Positions 1-8,344 of a stretch of DNA of 64,000 nucleotides are shown here, piece after piece. The stretch spans positions 5,261,001 through 5,325,000 of the forward strand of contig NZ_JAALDK010000001.1 in NCBI RefSeq assembly GCF_013366925.1, read 5' to 3'. Under the pieces are notes generated by a model. That model did no database searches. It was not told the DNA's origin and saw only the letters and a program-made list of their open reading frames with translations. The stretch comes from Paraburkholderia youngii. Its GTDB lineage: Bacteria; Pseudomonadota; Gammaproteobacteria; Burkholderiales; Burkholderiaceae. Within the stretch, counting starts at the first letter, position 1. Every line of letters begins with the position of its first letter. The position numbers and the translations under genes were made by a program.

Positions 1-258
1 GAGAAGCGTGTTGCTCTCTGCATGCGCACCGGTTATAGCGCGCTTCGATATCTGAGCACAGCCTCCTCGCGACACGGCTGTACACCTGATTGCGATTGTT
101 TGGCGCGTCGCCGATTGGCAGGCGGCCTGCCCTTAGGCGCTAGTCGCACGGTCACACCTTCAACGGCTACCAAGCGGGCCATGGACCCAACGATTTTTAC
201 GCAAACTTGATGTCGCTCCCGTTAACATCAGGGCTCGCTACTGAAATCGGCGGCCGAT
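1..258. other. Leader region of the first gene, no gene seen
   Basis: No credible coding region is visible. The only notable element is the run CGATTTTTACG at 191-201, which matches the downstream half of the KdpE-like boxes found elsewhere in this window. The upstream half (185-190, ACCCAA) does not match, so this is at best a weak site. It lies about 58 bases before the IIA-like gene at 259. Confidence 0.5.
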
Positions 259-1125
259 ATGACACACCCACTGGCGAGCCTGCGCGATCTGTTCGCATCT
301 GGCAGGACTCCCCTTCCCCTACCTCCGCGTCCGGCGGCGAGCCGCAATGTGATGATGCACGTCGCGCTCGACGCGCAACACGCCACCCCGCTGCGTCAGG
401 CGCTGATCCGCGATTGCGCCGGCCAGCCATGGACGATCCGCCTTGCGGCGTTGCCCGGAGCGCAACGCGTGCGGCTGTCGCTCTATCTTCCCAGGCACGC
501 TCTAAGCGGAGCGATTGACCGAGTAGCCCATCTCGCTCCGACCGCCGAACTGGTGCAACTTTTCGAGGTTCCTGACACCCCAACCGACGCCTGGCGGGAC
601 TTGATGAACCCGGCATCCGTCCCGTATCCTGGCGCGACCGTTCAACCGGATGAAACGGCGATGGCAGAGGACGGCATTGCGCAACTCCTGTCTCCGGATC
701 ACGTGCTGCTGGACCTCGATGTTGCTGAGCGTCGCTCGCTCTTCGTAGAGCTGGGCCGCGTTTGCGAACAACGCTTCGGCGTGCCTGCAGAGACCGTGAG
801 CGCGGCCCTCGAAGCGCGCGAAGCGTTGGGCTCGACCGCGCTCGGTCAAGGACTCGCCGTTCCGCACGGTCAGATCAAGGTGCTGCGTCGCGCCGTGGCT
901 TTGTATGTGCGTCCAGCAGTACCGATTCCCTTCGATGCACCCGATGGATACCCTGTCTCCGATGCGGTCATGCTTCTGGTCCCGCAATGTGCCTACGCGA
1001 CGCATCTGCATCTGCTGGCCGACGTCGCGCAACGCTTCTGCGACCATCACTTTCGCGAGCGGCTTCATGCGTGCACCGATGCACAGGCCGTGTGCCAGTT
1101 GTACGCGAGCTACGTCGCATCATAG
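259..1125 (+). CDS. PTS EIIA(Ntr)-like regulatory protein with extra N-terminal domain (copy 1)
   Basis: The C-terminal half (about residues 125-285) is a PTS EIIA type-2 / PtsN-like domain. The phosphorylatable histidine is H203 in the motif GLAVPHGQIK, followed by the IPFDAPDG stretch typical of PtsN. The first 110 residues form a separate domain (VALDAQH, LIRDCAGQPWTIR) that I do not recognise; it is shared almost block for block with the second copy at 7343-8287. PtsN proteins are known to control K+ uptake in enterics by binding TrkA and KdpD, so inside this K+ island a regulatory role on Kdp is the best inference, not a sugar-PTS role. No EI or HPr gene is nearby. It starts at ATG 259, and a KdpE half-site-like sequence precedes it. 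Confidence 0.85.
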   Translation: MTHPLASLRDLFASGRTPLPLPPRPAASRNVMMHVALDAQHATPLRQALIRDCAGQPWTIRLAALPGAQRVRLSLYLPRHALSGAIDRVAHLAPTAELVQLFEVPDTPTDAWRDLMNPASVPYPGATVQPDETAMAEDGIAQLLSPDHVLLDLDVAERRSLFVELGRVCEQRFGVPAETVSAALEAREALGSTALGQGLAVPHGQIKVLRRAVALYVRPAVPIPFDAPDGYPVSDAVMLLVPQCAYATHLHLLADVAQRFCDHHFRERLHACTDAQAVCQLYASYVAS

Positions 1126-1458
1126 GCCGTGCCCCCTACTACGGCGTGTCCGCAACCGCGTCTTCTTCCTTCGGTACGAACACCATCCTTGTCTTGGGGT
1201 TGCAGTCCATCAACCCGGCGTATCGTCCCCAGGCGAGTAAGCCCTGGCTAGCCGCGACTGCACATGGCTGGAGTGGACATTCACCGTTCCGCGGTGGATT
1301 GCCCAAAGCGGCGGTCAGTGCGCATGCGCTGAACGCGATAGCGGCGGTTCGTCGCCGCTTCCCGGCGAGAACTACTGGTGAGTTGCCGTAAGCAGGCATC
1401 TCGGTGCCGACAACGAAAGATAATCGTGTAGGCGGACCCATCTCTCCTGAGTGGCCGG
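1126..1458. other. Convergent intergenic stretch, no gene seen
   Basis: This lies between the stops of two convergent genes. Open frames exist on both strands but have no recognisable domain and look like high-GC chance frames. No clear hairpin terminator was found by eye. Confidence 0.4.
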
Positions 1459-3417
1459 TTACCTCAACGAGATTGGCAATATGATCAGCGGGATACCCTC
1501 CAGATGCAGGCGGCGCTGAAGGCCGAGTGCGGTCTGGTTGTGCAACCATTCGCCGAAACGCCGGCTTGCCGGCAGGATCAGTCGATTGGCAAAGCAGACA
1601 CATCCCGGAAAACTCGCCACCGTGGCCAGAATCAGCCGCTCCAGCTCCACGATAGTATCTGTACCATTGCCAACCGTGCGAGTGACACCAAGGCCGGCCT
1701 TCGAGCAATAGGCCTCCAGCTGATGCAGTGACGCGTCAAGGCACTCCTGCCTGCGCCAGATGGCCTCCGGCGTGCCGAGTGCGTCCGCCTGCACCTTCAC
1801 CACACCGACGAGCACGACGGCCCGAAACTGCTCCGGAAACAGCCGCTGAATCCACAAGAACGTGTGAACCGCTGGTCCCCAGTGTTCGGTAACAAGCAGC
1901 ACCGCGACCTGGTGACCCGATATCGACTCTCGCGTGCAGGCGGAAACGAACTCGTGCGCGGGTAAGGCAAAGCTCGCATCCATTTCGCGCCGCCTGTCCT
2001 CGACCCAATCGTATTGCCGCCGTACTACCATGCAGCCCGCGATCACCAGCAACGTCACGCACAGGGTCGCCCAGCCGCCCGCGGAAAACTTTTGTGTAAG
2101 GGTCACGAGAAGTATCGTTGCCGCGATCGCAAACCCGGCGCCGGCCACAGCCACCCGCAGGGGCCACGCGCGAACCTGCGCGCGGCGGGTCCACCAATAG
2201 CGGCATAGGCTGGCCTTCGCTAGCGCGAGACTGAGGAACACGTTGATGCTATAGAGAACCACCAATAGTCCAAGCTCGCCGCGGGTCGCGACGAGTATCG
2301 TGAGTGCGCAGCCGCCGACAAACAGCACGGCGTTCTTCCTCACAAGTCCGCTCGACAGATGGCTGAATCCGTGGGGCAGCCACGAGTCCGTCGCCATGGT
2401 GCTCAAAAGGGAGGGCGCAAAGATCAGGATCGAATTCGCGGCCACAAAGAGGATCGCGCCTTCCAACGCTAGTACGATCAGAAGGATCGACCCTCTCGCG
2501 AACGGGCCGACTGGAAGCCTGCCGATGATCGCTCCGAAGGCGACGGCATTGAGTGTCTGCCCGTGGACCGGCCGCACGCCGGTCAGCGTGTAAAGAAGAA
2601 GGATGCCGCCGGCGATGAATCCCAGGGTCAGCGCGACAGTCATCAGGGTTGTCTTCCCTCTTCTGTAGCGCGGCCAGGCCAGCAGGTTGACGTTGTTCGC
2701 GATCGCCTCGATGCCGGTAAAGGAGCTCCCGCCAAGCGAATAGGCGCGCAGCAGGAATGCTGCGACCAGGGGCCAGCCGATCGCCTGCGACAGTCGATAG
2801 GCGCCGGTCGCCGTGTGTGCCGCCGCGGCCGACACGCTGTGCGTCGAGGAGGCGATGCCGTAAACGATCAGGATTGCGTGACTCAGCAGAAACCCAATGA
2901 TGATCGGCAGGAGAAACCGGATAGCCGCGCTCACGCCGCGAATATTCAGTGTGATCAGCAGCAGAATCAGACCGGCCTCTACCGCGAGCTTGTGCGCCTG
3001 CGCGCCAGATGGAAAAAGGCTGAACAAGGCGTCGGTGCCGCTTGCCAGCGATACGGCAATGGTCAGCATGTAGTCGACCAGCAGCGCGGCGCCTGCGATC
3101 ATTCCCATTCTCGGTCCAAGCAGCTGTGAGACGATTTTGTAGTTTCCTCCACCAGAGGGAAATAGCTCGATGATCTGCGTGTAGGCCAGCGCGAGAACAG
3201 CGAGGGTCGCGACGGCCGCCAGTGCGAGAATCGGCCCGAGTTCGGGGTGGTCGCCGAGCGCCAGGAAGGCCTTCTCGGGTCCGTAGCATGCCGACGACAG
3301 GCCGTTCGCTCCGAGCCCTGCCGAGGCTAGCACAGTGGTCAGCAGGAGCCCGCGGCGCGCGGCGGGATCGGCGGCATCACGCGGCCCACCCGTCAGCCAC
3401 CGCGAGAATCGCTTCAT
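1459..3417 (-). CDS. KimA-like APC-superfamily permease, probable K+ importer (second of tandem pair)
   Basis: A 652-residue protein of about 12 membrane segments with a cytosolic C-terminal domain of roughly 150 residues. The first helix carries GLGANGLSSACYGPE, corresponding to the broken-helix substrate site of the APC/KUP fold. The next hallmark is ELFPSGGGNYK, and the C-terminal part (AVLLVTEHWGPAVHTFLW onward) has a universal-stress-like layout. That combination resembles KimA of Bacillus, a K+/H+ symporter. The start is set at ATG 3417 (MKRFSRW); a longer frame to 3564 would run into the neighbour. It shares strong similarity with the gene at 3554-5527 and is probably cotranscribed with it (136-base gap). 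Alternative: an amino-acid permease; the K+ context favours KimA. Confidence 0.75.
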   Translation of the reverse strand: MKRFSRWLTGGPRDAADPAARRGLLLTTVLASAGLGANGLSSACYGPEKAFLALGDHPELGPILALAAVATLAVLALAYTQIIELFPSGGGNYKIVSQLLGPRMGMIAGAALLVDYMLTIAVSLASGTDALFSLFPSGAQAHKLAVEAGLILLLITLNIRGVSAAIRFLLPIIIGFLLSHAILIVYGIASSTHSVSAAAAHTATGAYRLSQAIGWPLVAAFLLRAYSLGGSSFTGIEAIANNVNLLAWPRYRRGKTTLMTVALTLGFIAGGILLLYTLTGVRPVHGQTLNAVAFGAIIGRLPVGPFARGSILLIVLALEGAILFVAANSILIFAPSLLSTMATDSWLPHGFSHLSSGLVRKNAVLFVGGCALTILVATRGELGLLVVLYSINVFLSLALAKASLCRYWWTRRAQVRAWPLRVAVAGAGFAIAATILLVTLTQKFSAGGWATLCVTLLVIAGCMVVRRQYDWVEDRRREMDASFALPAHEFVSACTRESISGHQVAVLLVTEHWGPAVHTFLWIQRLFPEQFRAVVLVGVVKVQADALGTPEAIWRRQECLDASLHQLEAYCSKAGLGVTRTVGNGTDTIVELERLILATVASFPGCVCFANRLILPASRRFGEWLHNQTALGLQRRLHLEGIPLIILPISLR

Positions 3418-3553
3418 GTTAAGCACGATTTGCCATCCGCCATTTCGCCGCTGGCGCGCCCTGGCAGCTTGCCGCAGGCGTCCACCCATCGCCATGTGAC
3501 CAGCACAAAGCCCTCCGGGCACAGTGATACCGACTGCAACCCCGGTCCGTCCC

Positions 3554-5527
3554 TCACCCGACATTCATGGGCAACAGCACCATCTGCCTACCTTGCAAAT
3601 GCAGGCGCGTCTGTATCTCAACGGGCGTCTGGTTGTGCAACCATGCAGTCAGGAAATTGACGCGCTTGAAGATCAGTTTGCTGGCGAAACATACGCTGTT
3701 AGGAAACTCGTCTACCGTGGATTCGGCGAGTTTCATGAACTCGACGACTGGATGCGTTCCGAACGCGATCCGATACTCGGCTGCCATCCCATGCTTGCGG
3801 CAATACGCGACGTAGTATTCGAGTGCGGCCGACATGGTTTGCTGCAGACGCTCCAGGTGTTCGGCGCCTTCATAGCTTTGTGCGTCGACTTCGCCGACGG
3901 CGAGAAAGATCACGTTTTTGAAATGCCCGGGGAAGAGCCGGTTCACCCACAGCAGCGCATGCATGCTCGCCCCGCGATGCCTGCCGACCAGCAGAATCGC
4001 CGTCGGCTGCGACGGGTCAGGCTTGCCGGGGGCTGTGGCCTCGCTGACGTCGGGAGGCGCGCCGGCAAAGAGCGCATCCTCCTTCGCAAGCTGGGTACGC
4101 GTATCGTCGTAGTGATGTTTGATGAGAAAGCACAGCGCGATCACGGCGCTCGTCACCAGCACCGTCAGCCAGCCGCCCTCGGTGAACTTCTCGACCAGCG
4201 TGATGACCAGCACGGTACTGGTAACCGATAAGCCGAGCGCTGACAATGCGAATTGCCGTACCCAGGGCTCGCCGTCACGGCGGTGACGCCACCAGTACGT
4301 GCACATGCCAAGCAGCGACAGGCTGAACGTCAGGAACACGTTGATGCTGTACAGAACCACGAGAACCGACACGTCTCCACGCGTCCACATCAGGATCGCA
4401 AGGCTCGCGATACCCATCACCATGATGCCGTTCTGCCTGACCAGCCGCGTCGACAGATCACGGAAATGACGTGGCACCCATGAATCGGAGGCCATGTTCG
4501 ACAGCACGGCAGGGCCATCGAGAAAGCCGGTTTGCGCGCCGACCAGCAGCAGTCCGGCCTCGAAGGCAAGCACGGCTGCAAGCAACGCATGCCGCGCGAG
4601 TGCCGAACCAAGGCCGAGGCGGTCGATCACGCTGCCGAACACTACCGCGTTGAGTGTCTGGCCTTCCACCGGCTGCGCGTGCCACAGCATGTAGAGCAGG
4701 ATGATGCCCCCGGCCGTGAAGGCGAGCGACGTCGACATGTAGAACATCGTGATCTTGCCGTTGGGCACGCGCGGCTCGGCCAGCATGTTGACGTTGTTCG
4801 ACACCGCTTCGAGCCCGGTATAGGTCCCACCGCCCAGCGAGAACGCGCGCATCAGCAGCGCTATCATCACGAGCGGTCCCAGCGCATGCGAAATGCCGCG
4901 CGCCTCCCCCACTGCGCCGGGAACGACCGAGGCCAGATGATCGCCGTGTACGGCCACGCCATAAACGATCAGGACAAGGTGCAGCACCACGAAGCCGAGA
5001 AAGATCGGCAGTAGCACGAGGATCGATTCCCTCATGCCGCGAAAATTCAGACCTGTCATCAGCACGATCAGTATCAGCTCGGTGGCAAGTTTGACGCTCT
5101 GCGCGCCAACGGGCAGCAAGCTGAAAAACGCATCGACGCCGCTCGCCAGCGAGGTGGCGATCGTCAGTACATAGTCGACTAGTAGTGCCGCGCCCGACAC
5201 GAGCCCAGGGCGTGGACCCAGCAGCGCGGTAGCGACCCGGTATCCGCCACCGCCAGTCGGAAACAGTTCGATGACCTGGTTGTAGCCGATTGCGATGATG
5301 AATACCGTGGCAGCGGTGGCGACAGCGAGAAAAAAAGCGAGCTGCGTGTGCGGGCCAAGCGCGAGAAAGGCTTCTTCAGGACCGTAGCAGGATGACGAAA
5401 GGCCATCCGCACCGAGGCCTACCCAGGCCAACAGGGGTGTAACAGCGATCGCATGGCGGGTGCGCGGATCCAGCGGGTCGAGTGGCTTACCGAAGATCAA
5501 CTGCCACATCCTGTTGAAAGTGGCCAT
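3554..5527 (-). CDS. KimA-like APC-superfamily permease, probable K+ importer (first of tandem pair)
   Basis: A 657-residue paralogue of the downstream permease with the same order of landmarks: GLGADGLSSSCYGPEE in the first helix, ELFPTGGGGYR, LLVDYVLTIATSLASG, then about 12 membrane segments and a cytosolic tail beginning near AILLVGRHRGASMHAL. The start is ATG 5527 (MATFNRMW), preceded by GGGAG at a normal distance; the frame runs upstream to 5605 without support. In KimA the C-terminal domain is the site of nucleotide second-messenger control; whether this tail binds a ligand cannot be seen. No KdpE-like box is visible upstream, unlike the kdp genes, so expression may be constitutive or differently controlled. 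Confidence 0.75.
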   Translation of the reverse strand: MATFNRMWQLIFGKPLDPLDPRTRHAIAVTPLLAWVGLGADGLSSSCYGPEEAFLALGPHTQLAFFLAVATAATVFIIAIGYNQVIELFPTGGGGYRVATALLGPRPGLVSGAALLVDYVLTIATSLASGVDAFFSLLPVGAQSVKLATELILIVLMTGLNFRGMRESILVLLPIFLGFVVLHLVLIVYGVAVHGDHLASVVPGAVGEARGISHALGPLVMIALLMRAFSLGGGTYTGLEAVSNNVNMLAEPRVPNGKITMFYMSTSLAFTAGGIILLYMLWHAQPVEGQTLNAVVFGSVIDRLGLGSALARHALLAAVLAFEAGLLLVGAQTGFLDGPAVLSNMASDSWVPRHFRDLSTRLVRQNGIMVMGIASLAILMWTRGDVSVLVVLYSINVFLTFSLSLLGMCTYWWRHRRDGEPWVRQFALSALGLSVTSTVLVITLVEKFTEGGWLTVLVTSAVIALCFLIKHHYDDTRTQLAKEDALFAGAPPDVSEATAPGKPDPSQPTAILLVGRHRGASMHALLWVNRLFPGHFKNVIFLAVGEVDAQSYEGAEHLERLQQTMSAALEYYVAYCRKHGMAAEYRIAFGTHPVVEFMKLAESTVDEFPNSVCFASKLIFKRVNFLTAWLHNQTPVEIQTRLHLQGRQMVLLPMNVG

Positions 5528-6162
5528 GGCGTCTCCCGGCAGATCAATCCGCAGCGATGTCGTCGCGAGTGGCGGCGCCGACGCGCTGCCGTATCGGCGA
5601 AGCACGTGTTCGAGGGCCGTCGAATCCCCTCACGGTCAATGTAGTGCAGTTCCGATGCGTATGCCAGCCGGCGGTGGCCCTGTGTGTGGAAGCCGACGAT
5701 TTGAAAGGAAGTTCACCGTTGGTACTGGTCCGCGGGCCGTCGGAGCCGCGAACCGGAAGTCTCGACCTGTATGACCAACACGCTGCGCGGCCAGCCGTGC
5801 CCGAGCGCTTTGGCGGCCTACCTGTCCCGACGCGCGATATCTTTGACCTTGTCGAGCAAGGTGCAAAGGTGGAACCACGGCAATTGTGCAGCGGGCTGCT
5901 GCACAAATTCCGGATTCTGCCATGCCTGGGCAAGCGCGCGCCTCTAGTCCAGGTCGCTAAACGCAGCTCTTTACGTGAGCCCAAGCGCACTCCTCGAAGC
6001 GTCACCGACCATCGATCGGATCGAGGCCGAACTGCGTCCTCATCTGCCGGACCGTACTGCGCAAACATCGTCGGGCAACGCCCACTCCGCTTTCACCGGC
6101 AGGAGGCAGCGCCGGAGACTGAAAGGCCGCAGCAGCCCGTCGTGCAATGCGGAGATACCGGG
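5528..6162. other. Non-coding or decayed stretch upstream of the permease pair
   Basis: Long open frames exist on both strands here, but their products are Arg/Pro/Ser-rich and have no recognisable motif, as expected of chance frames in high-GC DNA. The stretch adjoins helicase gene debris at 6163-6550 and may itself be degenerate. The promoter for the permease pair should lie near its left end; no convincing -10/-35 was identified. Confidence 0.35.
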
Positions 6163-6240
6163 CTACGCACGAGTCACGGCCACGTAGAGCAGCCGAAGCT
6201 GTAGTTCAAGGATTTGCCCGAGCGTGAAGGCGTTCTCAAG
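6163..6240 (-). pseudogene. Fragment of UvrD-type helicase (motif VI), inverted relative to the next fragment
   Basis: Read on the minus strand, a short frame encodes LGQILELQLRLLYVAVTRA and then stops. LRLLYVAVTRA is the conserved motif VI of UvrD/Rep superfamily 1 helicases. Nothing upstream or downstream continues the domain in frame. It sits in opposite orientation to the other helicase remnant at about 6270-6550, so the ancestral gene has been both broken and inverted. Confidence 0.6.
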
Positions 6241-6269
6241 CGCTGGTATTCAATTGAAGCCGATGCTGT

Positions 6270-6550
6270 CGAAAGCGCGCTGAGGCAATGGTGTGCCGAA
6301 ACGGGCTTGAGCTCGCATTTGGGCAGGATCTGCTGCCGGTTGTGCGCATCATCGACGAGCTCGGTACGGGCTATCCGCGGGCGCTGGTGCAGCGCTCGGC
6401 GGCGCAAGAAACTATGTGATCTCAACCGTGCCCTGTGCCAAGGGGCTCGAATGGAAGCGAGTCAAGGTGGCGCACGAATTCCGCCAGGGCGGTGCCGACG
6501 GCCGTCCGATGCCGGACGAAGATGACCTTCTAACACCCTCCAGTTCTTAA
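6270..6550 (+). pseudogene. Frameshifted fragment of UvrD-type helicase C-terminal region
   Basis: Two plus-strand frames that follow one another carry pieces of one helicase segment. The first ends QDLLPVVRIIDELGTGYPRA... at the stop at 6416-6418. The second, from about 6410, encodes YVISTVPCAKGLEWKRVKV, which matches the motif V block (HKAKGLEWDRV-like) of UvrD family helicases, and ends at the stop at 6548-6550. The expected order in an intact gene would be this block followed by the motif VI block now found inverted at 6163-6240. Confidence 0.6.
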
Positions 6551-6554
6551 GATA

Positions 6555-6571
6555 TTTATCCGATTTTTACG
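6555..6571 (+). promoter_or_regulatory. KdpE-box-like direct repeat upstream of lytic transglycosylase
   Basis: TTTATC-CGATT-TTTACG. Two 6-base half-sites are separated by exactly 5 bases, the arrangement of the E. coli KdpE site (TTTATA-N5-TTTACA). It lies about 77 bases before the ATG at 6648. Confidence 0.6.
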
Positions 6572-6647
6572 TGCACTACTGATTTTTTTTGAAAACTTCA
6601 ACGATATCGTCTTTACAGTGCTTGCATCCGGGCTCCTCCCTGATCAT

Positions 6648-7232
6648 ATGCACGAACAAAAACCTGGTCTTGCCAAAGCACGCCGGAAAAACGCACTATT
6701 GCGCCTTGCCTTGATGACGACGGCCCTCGCACTATGCAGCCTCTTGCACTACGCACATGCGCAAACTTCAGGCGTCTCTGCTGCGAGCGAGGGCCGTCCC
6801 TTTTCGAGGCCCGACGACATCGTCGCAGCGCTGCGCGCGCAGTTTCGCGTGTCGGCTGCTGATTCTTTGAAGATTGCACAAGCTGTCCTGACCGAAGCGA
6901 ACCGCTATTCGATGTCCCCTATTCTGCTGTTGTCGGTGATGGCTGTCGAATCCGGCTTCGACCCGCATGCGGTGAGCGCGGTCGGTGCACGTGGGCTGAT
7001 GCAAATACTGCCCGCCGCCCATCCACAGGCGTTCGCTAGCGTCAAGGAACTCGACGATCCCGCCGTCAATGTCCGCATCGGCTCGTCGATATTGCGCGAT
7101 TACCTCGACGCTTCCGGAGGCGACGTTACCGCCGCGCTGTGGCGGTACAGCGGCGGCGAAAAGGGCTATACGCACCGCGTTCTCGTGCATATGCACCGTT
7201 TTACGCTATTGCTTGGCACGCAAAATGGGTAA
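6648..7232 (+). CDS. Lytic transglycosylase, SLT-domain, membrane-anchored or exported
   Basis: A 194-residue protein with an N-terminal hydrophobic segment (LALMTTALALCSLLHYAHA, a signal peptide or anchor) followed by a Slt-type lysozyme-like domain. The catalytic glutamate is E101 in SVMAVESGFDPHAVS, followed by the typical GARGLMQILP and, near the end, ALWRYSGG. It cleaves the MurNAc-GlcNAc bond of peptidoglycan with 1,6-anhydro product formation. The start ATG 6648 is chosen over GTG 6618 because the hydrophobic segment then sits near the N-terminus. A KdpE-like box upstream suggests expression under K+ limitation, perhaps to open the wall for assembly of envelope complexes or in response to turgor; that link is inference. 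Confidence 0.85.
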   Translation: MHEQKPGLAKARRKNALLRLALMTTALALCSLLHYAHAQTSGVSAASEGRPFSRPDDIVAALRAQFRVSAADSLKIAQAVLTEANRYSMSPILLLSVMAVESGFDPHAVSAVGARGLMQILPAAHPQAFASVKELDDPAVNVRIGSSILRDYLDASGGDVTAALWRYSGGEKGYTHRVLVHMHRFTLLLGTQNG

Positions 7233-7342
7233 CGACCGATCTGATCAAAACTGCTCCAACTCGACCACCCACGGTCGGCGGAGCAGTACAAAGCCCCTCT
7301 TCGTTTCCTCGAGGCGGAAGACTACTTCTGGAAACGGGACCG

Positions 7343-8287
7343 TTAGGTGTGTGGACGAATCTTGATCACAGTTGACGGTGCATCGAACTGCCCTGCTTCC
7401 GGTCCGTCACGTTCCGCAGCATCTTGCGCCTCGAAATCCGCAAAGAGTTGACATACAGCGTGCGGGTCCGCGCAGGCGCGGAGTCGCTCCCGGAACCGTT
7501 GATCGCAAAAGCGTTCCGCCACTTCAGCGAGTAAGTGCAGATGCGTCATGTTCGCCCATTCCGGCACGAACAGCACAACCAGGTCGGTTACAGGCTCGCC
7601 GTCCGGCGCATCGAACGGAATCGGCATAACGGGACGTACATACAGCACCAGAGCCCCCCGCAGTCCTTTGATCTGGCCATGAGGCACGGCCACGCCCTGG
7701 CCGAGCGCCGTCGAGCCCAAAGCTTCGCGGGCGGCAAGACCGGCCATCACGGCGGCTGCCTCCAGGCCATAGCGTTGCTCGAGTAGTTGTGCAAGACGTG
7801 CGAACAGAGATTCGCGATCAGCAACCGCGAGATTGAGCAAAACATGACTCTCGGTCAGCAGGTAAGCGATCGTATCCTCGTCCGAGACCTCGCCCTTGCG
7901 TCTTCCATGAATATCGGCATGCGGCGACTCGGGGCGTTGCATCAGCTTGCTCCACCTGTCGGTGGGTGTCTCCGGTACTTCAAGCAATTGCGCAATCTCC
8001 GCGGTCGGCGCCAGATGCGTCACCCGCTGCATCGCCTCCTTCAACGCCGACCTCGGCAGGTAGAGTATGAGGCGCACCCGATCCGTTCCGTGCAGCGGCG
8101 TCATGCGGATCGTCCACGACTGGCCGGCACAGTCGCGGATCAACGCCAGACGCAACGGCATCGCATGCTGTGCGTCGAGCGTGATGCGCATGACGACATC
8201 GCGGCTCGCAGGCGGCTGGGAAGTGCGATGAGATCCAATGTGCCTCAGATCAAAGAGGGCTTTCAGATCTGCCAGAGAATGCTTCAT
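7343..8287 (-). CDS. PTS EIIA(Ntr)-like regulatory protein with extra N-terminal domain (copy 2), kdp operon member
   Basis: A 314-residue homologue of the protein at 259-1125. H203 lies in GVAVPHGQIK within a PtsN-like EIIA domain (about 128-275). The N-terminal ~110 residues match copy 1 (ITLDAQH, LIRDCAGQSWTIR, YLPRSAL), so the two-domain architecture is a stable fusion. It has a C-terminal extension of about 30 residues, rich in Asp/Glu/Ala, that copy 1 lacks. It is the last gene of the minus-strand kdp operon, 57 bases after kdpC, and so probably made together with that pump. Inference: a phosphorylation-dependent regulator of Kdp activity or of KdpD, by analogy with enteric PtsN. Confidence 0.85.
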   Translation of the reverse strand: MKHSLADLKALFDLRHIGSHRTSQPPASRDVVMRITLDAQHAMPLRLALIRDCAGQSWTIRMTPLHGTDRVRLILYLPRSALKEAMQRVTHLAPTAEIAQLLEVPETPTDRWSKLMQRPESPHADIHGRRKGEVSDEDTIAYLLTESHVLLNLAVADRESLFARLAQLLEQRYGLEAAAVMAGLAAREALGSTALGQGVAVPHGQIKGLRGALVLYVRPVMPIPFDAPDGEPVTDLVVLFVPEWANMTHLHLLAEVAERFCDQRFRERLRACADPHAVCQLFADFEAQDAAERDGPEAGQFDAPSTVIKIRPHT

Positions 8288-8344
8288 GTTGTTCCTCGAT
8301 TTGCCGTTCCCGTCTCATTTCGATTCGGCATCTTTGGGCAGCGA

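Noticed and set aside
5557..6204. 215-codon plus-strand frame upstream of the permease pair
   Set aside because: No motif, odd composition, and it runs into helicase debris read on the other strand.
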